DNA of 64,000 nt. Source: Polaribacter marinaquae. Its GTDB lineage: Bacteria > Bacteroidota > Bacteroidia > Flavobacteriales > Flavobacteriaceae. Within the stretch, counting starts at the first letter, position 1. Each line of letters starts with the position of its first letter. Below, one piece after another: positions 53,500 through 61,847 of the stretch. Where the stretch lies: assembly GCF_038019025.1 (NCBI RefSeq), contig NZ_CP150496.1, positions 2,434,001 through 2,498,000 of the forward strand. Reading direction: 5' to 3'. A model generated the notes under the pieces. The model ran no database searches, was not told where the DNA came from, and saw nothing but the letters and a program-made list of their open reading frames with translations. Both the position numbers and the translations under genes were made by a program.

Positions 53500-56400
53500 T
53501 TAAAAAATTGCACGTAATTGTACACTACCTGTGTGTATCGTTTTAGAATTTTCACTTTTTCTACCTAAATAACTTAAATTTAAATTTAAAAACGAATTTA
53601 ATTTTCTGTTGAAAAGAAGGTTCCAAGTATAATTTTTTCCTTCTTGCAAACCTTCTAACATTTGGTAGGCAACAGGTGTGTTCGTCTCACCTTTATAATC
53701 GTTTAGAAAGACATTTAAACCTGCGGATATCTGATTCTTTTTAGTGCCTAAATAAAAGTATTCAATTCCGAATTTATGTTGTTGTAGGCTTTCGAAATCT
53801 TCTAAGGTGTTTTCTTTGTTTTTAAAATGATAAAAGGCAGACAATCGGTTGTTTTGATTTTGTAAAAAACTTATTTTAGGTTGAAATTCATAAGTATCTA
53901 TATTGTAATTTCTATTATCAAAATTTTCTGTAACTAAATTATTTGTAGATTTTTTTCCTAATAAATTAAAAACCCAAAATGTTGCAAATTTATGAACAAA
54001 ATCTACTTGATGCATCTTAATTATGTTTTCTTGCGTTCCTATAAAATACAATTGCTTATTTCTTTGATTGCCATAAGTATAACTTGTACTATATTTTTGT
54101 AGATTTTTGTTATAATGTAAACTGTTTCTTAAACTATAATTAAGATCAATTAAATTATTTTTATCAAAATTAAAAGGATTAAAATTAAAAGAGTTGCCAT
54201 TTCTAGCTTGTTCATTTTCGATGCTTAAAAAGCTTTCGTTTTTAAAATAAGAAACTAATTTTTTAAATCCTTTTTGCATTTTCCATTGACTAAAATTTAG
54301 GTTGATTGCTTGCCTGAATTTTGCTTTTTGTGTAGCAATAAAACGAATGTTCGGTTTTAAAATTCTTAAATAATTTGCTTGATCTTTAAATTCGGCAATT
54401 TCAAATTCATCAAAATCTTGCATACCATCATTGTTGTAATCGATCCAAGTATAAAAACCAAAACCAGGCTCTGTCTTAATATAAACGTATTCTTGCCTTG
54501 CAATATTACCAGAAGAGGTTTCGTACAGAGTGCTTAAGTTAACAAAGTTTTTAAATAATTTTTGATTGAAAAGAACTCTCGAATTTAAAGATTTTTCATC
54601 GTTAGTAAAAGCATTATTAGTAAGTCTGTAATTTGCATAAATAGCTAAATTTGTACTTTCATTTTTGATTAGCTTACTGTTTATATAAAAAGACTTTCTA
54701 TTATTAATTTCGGTAAATGCGTTCGATTTAATACTGTCATTATTTCTATAATTAAAACCAAACTTTGCAAATACTTTTGTGGTGTCTCCTAAACCAAAAT
54801 AGGTTTCAAACTCTTTAAATCTGTGGCTTGTATTTGCGTAGGTATTCGTTTCGGTAAGTTTTCTTTTATTAGTTTCTATATTAGTAAAAGCACCTAACCA
54901 ACTTTTTTTAAACGAATGTTCTATAGTAGCTTTTGCTCTTAAAAATGTGTTATTTTCTAATGTAGATGTATTGTTTAGTAAACTAGCATTTACAAAAAAA
55001 GAGGTTTTTTTAAGTTTTATTTTAGATGCAAGAAGATGTTTATTACCGTTGTAAGTGTTTAAATAATTAAGATTTTTAAAACTATATAAAACGTAATCTT
55101 TATTTTTATTTTGAAGGTTTATTTCTGATTGAAAATAGTTTTTAGTTGCATTGTTTGTTAACAAATTCCAATCTCGATTAAACTCTATAGATTCCCAACG
55201 TTGTAACGTTTTAAAGTTTTGATGTGCGTATTCATGATTAAATTTACTTGTTAATTGCCAATCGCGATCTATTAAAATTTGTTCCCAACCAATTTTAGCA
55301 GCCAAACCTGTATTTTCGGCGTTATCTAAATTAGAAAATAAATTTGCATCATTATTACTGATAGCAATTTCTGAAGTGATTTTTGTTTTATTAGTAGAAT
55401 CATAATCTGACTTTAAAACAAATATTTGCGATTTTGTTGGCGGAATTAATCTTGTTATTGGTGCAAAATCACCTTGATTTACGCCTACATAATTATAAAT
55501 TGTACCAATAGCTGTAGTGCTTTCTATAGCATAATCTCCATTATTTGCACCAACATTGTTAAACGTAACAAAATACAATTCTTCATTTTCATCATCAGAA
55601 TATTCAAAATTTTCTACAGCACCATTTATAACTTTTCTATATAGAATTTTATTTTCATCATAAGTGTCTAAATAAGTACTTTCAGCAAACATTAAATCTT
55701 CATTATTACCTGCATTTGCTAATATTTCTTTTTGATTATCTGTTAAAACTTGTTGTAAAGGTTGATTTTTAGCATCGTTTTCGCTGTAAAAAAAACTATT
55801 AATTTTTAATTTTTCGGTTTTATAATCAACAGATTCATAAGTAATAAAACGGGTGTAATTTCTATCAGAATATTGAAAATCTATTGTAATCCTCATATCA
55901 TTAGTAATAGGATACGTGGTGTTAAAAGTAATTTCACCTAAATTATAGTCAATTTCATAATCTTTATTTTGGCCTCTTTCAATCTTAATTCCGTTTACAT
56001 AAACCCTTTCGCTACCTGCAATTATAAGAATATTCGATTCGTTATTTGCGCCAATAACCTTATAAGGACCTTGATTTCCTTCATTACCAACAATAGAAAA
56101 TGTTGTAAATTTTCCTCGAACAATTGCACCAGAAGCATCAACTTTTAAATTATCAGAAACATTGGCTTCAACTTCTAAACCGGAAACTTGTTTTGTAAAA
56201 GGAGCAAAGAAACTTTGATTATTGCTTAAGGATAAATCTCCGGCTTTTAGGCGCCAATCATCAGTAAACATTTCTATAAATATTCTATCAAAATCACTTA
56301 TTTTTTGAGAATAACCGTTTTCTTGAATCGGAATGTTGGTATCCCAAATATTAGCTCTTAAAGTCACTCTTTCTGATAATTTACCAGAAATTTCTAAATC

Positions 56401-56877
56401 TAACGCAGCATTTGTAACCGTATTTTGGTTGTTACCAGATGTAATACCTCTAGATATAAAACCTTTGGTTTGCAAACCATCGAAAAGTTTAATTTCTGAT
56501 GGTTTTTTATTAGTTGTTAGGCTGTAAAGTTTGCCTGTATAAGTGCTGTTGGGTACAATTAAGCTATCGTTGTAATTTGTGTATACTTTGGTTAAAAATG
56601 CAGGGTATCTAAAGTATTTAATAGTAATTTCTGAGTATTTTTTAGAATCTAAAATTAAAAGTGCTTTGTTAAAATCAACTTTATAATGAATAGTATCAAT
56701 TACCTTTAGATCTTTATTTAAAACTTTAAACTTTTGCGGGTTAATTGCAATCGAATCAAATTTTATAGAATCGTTTTTAACATTAAATTTTATAGATCTA
56801 TAATTGGTAGGAATAGTTTGTGCTTGGATAAAGTACCCAATCAATAAAAAGAAAAAAAAGAGATTTTTTTTAAACAT
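53500..56877 (-). CDS. Large outer-membrane beta-barrel protein of unknown function
   Basis: The 1125-residue protein has a signal peptide (about 1-19, YFIQAQ) and then beta-rich sequence throughout, with a barrel-like C-terminus ending GSVQLRAIF. The opening 130 residues look like a separate beta domain, followed by LQTKGFISRGITSGNNQN, which might start the barrel. There is no TonB plug or carboxypeptidase-like domain. Around residues 813-824 (bases 54441-54406) the DYNNDGMQDFDE loop has the spacing of an EF-hand calcium site. I recall similar large barrels in other flavobacteria but no assigned role. Confidence 0.85.
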   Translation of the reverse strand: MFKKNLFFFFLLIGYFIQAQTIPTNYRSIKFNVKNDSIKFDSIAINPQKFKVLNKDLKVIDTIHYKVDFNKALLILDSKKYSEITIKYFRYPAFLTKVYTNYNDSLIVPNSTYTGKLYSLTTNKKPSEIKLFDGLQTKGFISRGITSGNNQNTVTNAALDLEISGKLSERVTLRANIWDTNIPIQENGYSQKISDFDRIFIEMFTDDWRLKAGDLSLSNNQSFFAPFTKQVSGLEVEANVSDNLKVDASGAIVRGKFTTFSIVGNEGNQGPYKVIGANNESNILIIAGSERVYVNGIKIERGQNKDYEIDYNLGEITFNTTYPITNDMRITIDFQYSDRNYTRFITYESVDYKTEKLKINSFFYSENDAKNQPLQQVLTDNQKEILANAGNNEDLMFAESTYLDTYDENKILYRKVINGAVENFEYSDDENEELYFVTFNNVGANNGDYAIESTTAIGTIYNYVGVNQGDFAPITRLIPPTKSQIFVLKSDYDSTNKTKITSEIAISNNDANLFSNLDNAENTGLAAKIGWEQILIDRDWQLTSKFNHEYAHQNFKTLQRWESIEFNRDWNLLTNNATKNYFQSEINLQNKNKDYVLYSFKNLNYLNTYNGNKHLLASKIKLKKTSFFVNASLLNNTSTLENNTFLRAKATIEHSFKKSWLGAFTNIETNKRKLTETNTYANTSHRFKEFETYFGLGDTTKVFAKFGFNYRNNDSIKSNAFTEINNRKSFYINSKLIKNESTNLAIYANYRLTNNAFTNDEKSLNSRVLFNQKLFKNFVNLSTLYETSSGNIARQEYVYIKTEPGFGFYTWIDYNNDGMQDFDEFEIAEFKDQANYLRILKPNIRFIATQKAKFRQAINLNFSQWKMQKGFKKLVSYFKNESFLSIENEQARNGNSFNFNPFNFDKNNLIDLNYSLRNSLHYNKNLQKYSTSYTYGNQRNKQLYFIGTQENIIKMHQVDFVHKFATFWVFNLLGKKSTNNLVTENFDNRNYNIDTYEFQPKISFLQNQNNRLSAFYHFKNKENTLEDFESLQQHKFGIEYFYLGTKKNQISAGLNVFLNDYKGETNTPVAYQMLEGLQEGKNYTWNLLFNRKLNSFLNLNLSYLGRKSENSKTIHTGSVQLRAIF

Positions 56878-56933
56878 TTACAAACTATACGTTGTTAACG
56901 TAAAAATAAGATTTTTAATATCTTACAAAGAAA

Positions 56934-57428
56934 TTAAAATAACGATTGCTGTTTTACTGGGTTTTCGTGTGCCAATAACCATTTTTTTCTCCAAATTCCG
57001 CCAGCGTAACCTGTTAAAGAACCATTCGAACCAATTACACGATGACAAGGAATTACAATCCATAAAGGGTTTTTACCATTTGCAGAAGCAACAGCTCTAA
57101 TAGCTTTTACATCGCCTAAAAATTTACTTTGTTGTAAGTAAGTTCTGGTTTTACCGTACGGAATATCTAATAAACTTTTCCATACCTTTTTCTGAAAACT
57201 GGTTCCTTTTGGGTTAACAGTTAAATTAAAACTAGCTCTTTTGCCATTAAAATACTCTTGCAGCTGTAAAACACAATCTTGTAAACATTCTGGTGTTTTT
57301 TGGTGCAGTAATTCCTGTGAAATTTCATCATCATTTAAGACAGAAACAGATTGTATGCCGTTTGTATCTCCAATAATTTTAGCAATACCAATTGGTGTTT
57401 TATAGTATGTGGTTTCTGTTTTTAACAT
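56934..57428 (-). CDS. ogt: Methylated-DNA--protein-cysteine methyltransferase
   Basis: Ogt repairs O6-methylguanine by taking the methyl group onto its own cysteine. The 164-residue protein has the active-site PCHRV at residues 127-131 (acceptor C128), preceded by the helix-turn-helix segment RAVASANGKNP. No Ada-type N-terminal domain is present. The ATG overlaps the tatD-type stop by one base, so the two are coupled. Confidence 0.95.
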   Translation of the reverse strand: MLKTETTYYKTPIGIAKIIGDTNGIQSVSVLNDDEISQELLHQKTPECLQDCVLQLQEYFNGKRASFNLTVNPKGTSFQKKVWKSLLDIPYGKTRTYLQQSKFLGDVKAIRAVASANGKNPLWIVIPCHRVIGSNGSLTGYAGGIWRKKWLLAHENPVKQQSLF

Positions 57429-58192
57429 TAGACACCAAATATGGCTTTAGAGTTTTGAGTTGTTATTTCAGAAATTTCTTTAAATGAAACTCCATAGATA
57501 TCTACTAATTTATCAATAACATTTGTAATATAAGCACTTTCGTTTCTTTTACCTCGGTAAGGAGTTGGTGCTAAATAGGGCGCATCTGTTTCTAAAACGA
57601 TGTGTTGTAAATCAATTTCATTTAAAAATTTATCAATTTTACCATTTTTAAAAGTAGCAACACCGCCAATACCTAATTTCATATTGTAAGAAATTGCTTT
57701 ATCTGCTTGTTCTTTTGTACCTGTAAAACAATGAAAAATCCCCCTTAAATCATCACCCTTTTCTTCCTCTAAAATTTCGAAAATTTCATCAAAAGCATCT
57801 CTACAATGAATAACAATAGGTAGTTTTTTTTCTTTTGCCCACTTAATTTGAGTTCTAAAAGCTTCTTGTTGTTGTTTTAAAAAGCTTTTATCCCAATACA
57901 AATCGATGCCAATTTCTCCTATTGCGTAGAAATCTTTTTTATCAATCCATTCTTTAACATGTTGCAATTCTTCTAAATAATTTTCTTTTACAGAAGTAGG
58001 ATGAAGGCCCATCATTAAGTAAACATCTAAAGGATATTCTTCTTCTAACTTTAACATACTTTCTGTATAACTAGAATCTATTGCAGGTATAAAAAACCTC
58101 GAAACGCCCACATCTTTTGCGCGTTGAATCATTTCTTTTTGATCTTCGTTAAACTGACTAGAATATAAATGCGTGTGCGTATCTGTAATCAT
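57428..58192 (-). CDS. TatD-family metal-dependent hydrolase/DNase
   Basis: The 254-residue TIM-barrel hydrolase has the metal ligands in DTHTHL near the N-terminus, EIGIDLYW, HCRDAF, HCFTGT and LETDAPYL, all as expected for TatD-type 3'-5' nucleases. Its promoter box (TAATTTTG on the minus strand, 58222-58215) lies back to back with that of the helicase gene. It is coupled to ogt, giving a small DNA-repair unit. Confidence 0.94.
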   Translation of the reverse strand: MITDTHTHLYSSQFNEDQKEMIQRAKDVGVSRFFIPAIDSSYTESMLKLEEEYPLDVYLMMGLHPTSVKENYLEELQHVKEWIDKKDFYAIGEIGIDLYWDKSFLKQQQEAFRTQIKWAKEKKLPIVIHCRDAFDEIFEILEEEKGDDLRGIFHCFTGTKEQADKAISYNMKLGIGGVATFKNGKIDKFLNEIDLQHIVLETDAPYLAPTPYRGKRNESAYITNVIDKLVDIYGVSFKEISEITTQNSKAIFGV

Positions 58193-58214
58193 TATTATTT
58201 CTGATAATTTTTAG

Positions 58215-58222
58215 CAAAATTA
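58215..58222 (-). promoter_or_regulatory. Promoter -7 box of the tatD-ogt unit
   Basis: The minus strand reads TAATTTTG, predicting a start at about 58209, 17 bases before the ATG. Confidence 0.6.
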
Positions 58223-58248
58223 CAAATTAATACAACGCTTAAGACTTG

Positions 58249-58278
58249 TTGTAAAACATTTTATAAAACGTACCTTTG
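58249..58278 (+). promoter_or_regulatory. Promoter of the RNA helicase gene
   Basis: TTG at 58249-58251 and TACCTTTG at 58271-58278 are 19 bases apart, a full -33/-7 pair. The start would be near 58284, 11 bases before the ATG. Confidence 0.66.
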
Positions 58279-58294
58279 CATAAAATTTTATAAG

Positions 58295-59647
58295 ATGACT
58301 TTTGAAGATTTAGATTTATCAAATCAATTACAATATGCAATAGACGATTTGGGGTTTACAACACCAACACCAATTCAAGAACAAGCATTTTCTGTGGTTA
58401 GATCTGGTAAAGATGTTGTAGGTATTGCGCAAACAGGTACAGGTAAAACTTTTGCTTATATGTTGCCAATTCTTAGAGATTTAAAATTTTCGAAACAACA
58501 ACATCCTAGAATCTTGGTTTTGGTACCAACAAGAGAATTGGTTTTGCAAGTTGTAGAAGAAATAGAAAAACTATCTAAATACATAAATACACGTGTTTTA
58601 GGAGTTTATGGGGGTACAAATATCAACACGCAAAAACAAGCAATTTTACAAGGGCAAGATATTATTGTTGCAACACCTGGTAGATTGTATGATTTGGCTT
58701 TAAGTAATGCTTTAAAGTTAAAATCTATTCAGAAATTGGTGATTGATGAGGTAGATGTAATGTTAGATTTAGGTTTTCGTTTTCAATTGATGAACATTTT
58801 TGATGTGATACCTGAAAGAAGACAAAACATATTGTTTTCTGCTACAATGACAGAAGATGTAGATGCTTTAATTTACGATTTCTTTAAAAATCCTACTAAA
58901 ATATCTGTTGCAGTAAGCGGAACACCATTAGATAATATCGAACAGGTTTCTTACAATATACCTAACTTTTTTACTAAAGTTAATTTGTTACATCATCTTT
59001 TAAGAGATAAAGAAACGTACAATAAAGTATTAATATTTGTAGGTTTTAAAAGAACTGCAGATTTACTTTTTAAGCATTTAGAAGAGGTTTTTAACGATGA
59101 AATGTGTGTTATTCACTCTAATAAAACTCAGAATTACAGAATACGTTCGATAAGGCAGTTCGACGAAGGTAATAATAGAATATTATTAGCAACAGATGTA
59201 ATGGCACGTGGTTTAGATTTTGATAATGTTTCTCATGTAATTAATTTTGATACACCAGATTTTCCAGAAAATTATATGCACAGAATTGGTAGAACTGGTC
59301 GTGCAGAAAAAGCGGGTAAAACGTTATTGTTTTCTACGGATAAAGAGCAAGAAGCTAAAGAGCAAATAGAAACTTTAATGGATTATACTATTCCGGTTTT
59401 AGAATTACCAGAAGAAGTAGAAATTTCTAAATTGTTAACAGAAGACGAGCGCCCAAGAGAAGACCAAGGTATTTCTAAAAACAGAACAGGTTTAGAATAT
59501 GTTCCGGGGCCAGCATTTCATGAAAAAAGCGAAAAGAACAAGAAGGTAAATTTAGGTGGTTCTTACAGAAGAGAAATTGCTAAAAAATATAAAAAGCCTA
59601 AAACAAGAGGAGATAAAAATTACAACAAACGTAACAAGAAAAAATAA
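58295..59647 (+). CDS. DEAD-box-family RNA helicase with a DEVD motif II
   Basis: The 450-residue ATP-dependent RNA helicase has the Q motif (GFTTPTPIQEQA), Walker A AQTGTGKT at residues 45-52, PTREL, TPGR, SAT, and the C-terminal RGLDF and HRIGRTGR motifs. Motif II reads DEVD (residues 151-154) rather than DEAD. The C-terminal 60 residues are Lys/Arg-rich and likely bind RNA. The stop overlaps the start of a small unknown gene by one base (TAATG). Confidence 0.93.
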   Translation: MTFEDLDLSNQLQYAIDDLGFTTPTPIQEQAFSVVRSGKDVVGIAQTGTGKTFAYMLPILRDLKFSKQQHPRILVLVPTRELVLQVVEEIEKLSKYINTRVLGVYGGTNINTQKQAILQGQDIIVATPGRLYDLALSNALKLKSIQKLVIDEVDVMLDLGFRFQLMNIFDVIPERRQNILFSATMTEDVDALIYDFFKNPTKISVAVSGTPLDNIEQVSYNIPNFFTKVNLLHHLLRDKETYNKVLIFVGFKRTADLLFKHLEEVFNDEMCVIHSNKTQNYRIRSIRQFDEGNNRILLATDVMARGLDFDNVSHVINFDTPDFPENYMHRIGRTGRAEKAGKTLLFSTDKEQEAKEQIETLMDYTIPVLELPEEVEISKLLTEDERPREDQGISKNRTGLEYVPGPAFHEKSEKNKKVNLGGSYRREIAKKYKKPKTRGDKNYNKRNKKK

Positions 59648-60012
59648 TGCAAGTTTTAACAGCGCAAGAATTGCACAATTTGGCCATGAATATTGTTGGC
59701 GAAAAATTACAAGAAATGGGCTACGAGTTTCAAGCGATTAATAGTCAATTAAAAAGACATCCTCAATTTGTATTATTTAAAAAAGGAGAACCTACAATTT
59801 TTGTATTAGTAAAAGCTACAAAAAATCTTCAAAACCCTAACGAATACGATGTTTTATGGATGGAAACTTTTAAAAACCATGCAAGAAAACAAAATGCTAA
59901 AGTTTGGTTTGCTGGTGTAGGAATTGCAAATGCAGAAAGTGTAGAAAGTCCTGTTTTTAAAGACCAACCTTACTATGTTGCTTTTGATAATTTTGTAAAA
60001 GTATTAGAATAG
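59647..60012 (+). CDS. Conserved small protein of unknown function, coupled to the helicase
   Basis: The 121-residue protein is soluble and has no signal. It starts MQVLTAQELHNLAMNIVG and contains a beta-rich core (QFVLFKKGEPTIFVLVKAT) and KVWFAGVGIAN. I recall database entries of relatives labelled as an NADH-quinone reductase subunit F, but nothing here supports that: there are no Fe-S cysteines and no flavin motifs. Its start overlaps the helicase stop, so a shared RNA-related role is possible. Function unknown. Confidence 0.82.
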   Translation: MQVLTAQELHNLAMNIVGEKLQEMGYEFQAINSQLKRHPQFVLFKKGEPTIFVLVKATKNLQNPNEYDVLWMETFKNHARKQNAKVWFAGVGIANAESVESPVFKDQPYYVAFDNFVKVLE

Positions 60013-60032
60013 ATAAATGTATTATTCACAAT

Positions 60033-60063
60033 AAAAAACGCCACAATTAATGTGGCGTTTTTT
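60033..60063. terminator. Bidirectional terminator
   Basis: A 13-bp stem (AAAAAACGCCACA / TGTGGCGTTTTTT) with an ATTAA loop lies between the small unknown gene and the convergent SDR gene. Confidence 0.9.
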
Positions 60064-60083
60064 ATGAATAAGAAGTTTTTTAC

Positions 60084-60803
60084 TTACGGATTTGTAGACC
60101 ATAAAGCAGCACTTTTTAGCATTGCTCTTCTTGGTAATTTTAATCCGCCCACAATTAATTCAGCAAAATCTTCTGGTTGTAAAACACTATCTTCAGAGTC
60201 TTTATTTGCAATACCTAATTCTACAGACATATCCGAAGCAATAGTACTTGGTGTTAATGTGCAAACTCTTATGTTGTTTTTTCTTACTTCTTTCATTAAA
60301 GATTCAGACATACCAATTACGGCAAATTTAGATGCAGAATAAGCAGAAACGTTAGCATTACCGTTTAATCCAGCTGTAGAAGCTACATTTATAATGTCTC
60401 CTTTATTCTTTTCTATTAAATAAGGTAAAACTTCTTTAGTTACATAATACATTCCCATAACATTGGTTTGTATGATTTGTTCCCAAGTTTGTACATTCAT
60501 TTCTGTAAAAGAACCAAAAGCAGCAATACCTGCATTATTTACTAAAATATCTACGCCGTTTAATTGCTCTATCAGTAATTTTATTCCTTTTTGAACTTCT
60601 TTATAATTACCAACATCAAAAGCGGCATAAGTAGCTTTTACACCAATTTTTTCAATTTCTTTTACAGTTTCTTTTAATACAGATTCATTTCTTCCTGTAA
60701 TTGCAATATCTACGCCTTCTTTTGCTAAAGCCAATGCTGTTGCTTTACCCAAGCCTCTGCTTCCGCCGGTAATTATTGCTTTTTTGTTTGATAAATTTTC
60801 CAT
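60084..60803 (-). CDS. Short-chain dehydrogenase/reductase (3-oxoacyl-ACP reductase-like)
   Basis: The 239-residue Rossmann-fold oxidoreductase has the cofactor loop GGSRGLGKA near the N-terminus, NNAG at about residue 90, the catalytic serine in NVASTAG and YSASKFA with the Tyr/Lys pair. The sequence is close to FabG-type reductases, but no fatty-acid gene is next to it. Its substrate is unknown. The C-terminus ends ALWSTNP. Confidence 0.92.
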   Translation of the reverse strand: MENLSNKKAIITGGSRGLGKATALALAKEGVDIAITGRNESVLKETVKEIEKIGVKATYAAFDVGNYKEVQKGIKLLIEQLNGVDILVNNAGIAAFGSFTEMNVQTWEQIIQTNVMGMYYVTKEVLPYLIEKNKGDIINVASTAGLNGNANVSAYSASKFAVIGMSESLMKEVRKNNIRVCTLTPSTIASDMSVELGIANKDSEDSVLQPEDFAELIVGGLKLPRRAMLKSAALWSTNP

Positions 60804-60831
60804 TTTTCTATTTTTTTAAATTTGATAAAAT

Positions 60832-60860
60832 AAAAAACCACTCAGAAATTGAGTGGTTTT
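60832..60860 (-). terminator. Terminator of the OmpA-family gene
   Basis: AAAACCACTC and GAGTGGTTTT form a 10-bp stem with a seven-base loop. On the minus strand the stem runs into TTTTTTA. It lies 23 bases past the stop. Confidence 0.82.
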
Positions 60861-60882
60861 AATATGTTAAAAGAACGATGTA

Positions 60883-61728
60883 TTATTTAGCATCTTGCTC
60901 TAATAAATCAAAGAATTGATTTAATTTAGGCATGATAATAATTTTTGTTCTTCTGTTTTTTGATTTGTTTTCTGCTGAGTTGTTTGGTACTAAAGGAATG
61001 TACTGACTTCTACCTGCAGCAATTAATCTTTGTGGTTTTACACCATACTTATATTGTAATATTCTAGTAATAGAAGTTGCTCTTAAAGCAGATAAATCCC
61101 AGTTGTCTTGAATTAAATCTCTTTTTATTGGTGTAGAATCTGTATGACCTTCAATCATCACTTCCATTTGCGGCTGATCGTTTACAACTTTAGCAATTTT
61201 TTCTAAAACTGTGTAAGCACCATCAGTTACGTTATAACTACCACTCTTAAATAATAATTTATCAGAAATAGAAATAAATACAACTGTTTTTTCTACGTTA
61301 ACCTCGATGTCTTTATCTTGAATACCTTCTGTTAAGTTTCTAGTTAAGTGATATTTTATAGCTAAGTTTAATGAGTCTTTTTGAGTCATCGCTTTTCTTA
61401 CACCATTAATATACTTGTCTTTTTCACTTAATTGAGCAATAACAGTCTTAATATTATCTGAAGAAGATTGCGTTAAAACAGTTAAATTTTCAACTTGTTT
61501 TAAAGCCGTTTTCTTATCGTCTTTTAAATATTTAACCTGTTCTGTTAAAGCAAAAATTTTCCCTTCTTCTTTTTCCTTTTCAATTAAACATTTTTGTAAA
61601 TTAGTTTTTACAGCTAATAATTCCTCTTCTGCTTTCGTTTTCTCTGCTTGTAACGCTACAAATTCTTTCTTAGAAACACAAGAACTAACTAAAATTGTAG
61701 ATAATAAGATTAAAGATATTTTCTTCAT
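60883..61728 (-). CDS. OmpA-family lipoprotein
   Basis: The 281-residue protein has a lipoprotein signal (VSSCVSKK, C16), then a coiled coil (about 22-110) and an OmpA-like peptidoglycan-binding domain (about 150-270). The latter has the IEGHTDSTP motif and the conserved Asp/Arg pair around NWDLSALRATS. It probably ties the outer membrane to the cell wall. A promoter box TAAATTTG lies at 61765-61758 on the minus strand. Confidence 0.92.
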   Translation of the reverse strand: MKKISLILLSTILVSSCVSKKEFVALQAEKTKAEEELLAVKTNLQKCLIEKEKEEGKIFALTEQVKYLKDDKKTALKQVENLTVLTQSSSDNIKTVIAQLSEKDKYINGVRKAMTQKDSLNLAIKYHLTRNLTEGIQDKDIEVNVEKTVVFISISDKLLFKSGSYNVTDGAYTVLEKIAKVVNDQPQMEVMIEGHTDSTPIKRDLIQDNWDLSALRATSITRILQYKYGVKPQRLIAAGRSQYIPLVPNNSAENKSKNRRTKIIIMPKLNQFFDLLEQDAK

Positions 61729-61757
61729 TTTTTCTGCTTAATAATTTATTATTCGAA

Positions 61758-61765
61758 CAAATTTA
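61758..61765 (-). promoter_or_regulatory. Promoter -7 box of the OmpA-family gene
   Basis: The minus strand reads TAAATTTG, predicting a start near 61752 and a leader of about 24 bases. Confidence 0.58.
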
Positions 61766-61820
61766 ATAAAATCAAAGTACAAAAAGTACGATTAACAATT
61801 TTTTGTGAAAAATTATAGAC

Positions 61821-61828
61821 TATTTTTG
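61821..61828 (+). promoter_or_regulatory. apbE promoter -7 box TATTTTTG
   Basis: The box fits TAnnTTTG. TTTG at 61802-61805 could serve as the -33 element with a shortish 15-base spacing. The leader would be about 14 bases. Confidence 0.6.
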
Positions 61829-61847
61829 TTTTTATTAAACTTTTATT

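Noticed and set aside
56804..57100. 98-codon plus-strand ORF between the large barrel and ogt
   Set aside because: It overlaps both minus-strand genes and has no family resemblance.
60052..60342. Plus-strand ORF opposite the SDR gene
   Set aside because: It is antisense to a typical SDR and starts inside a terminator.
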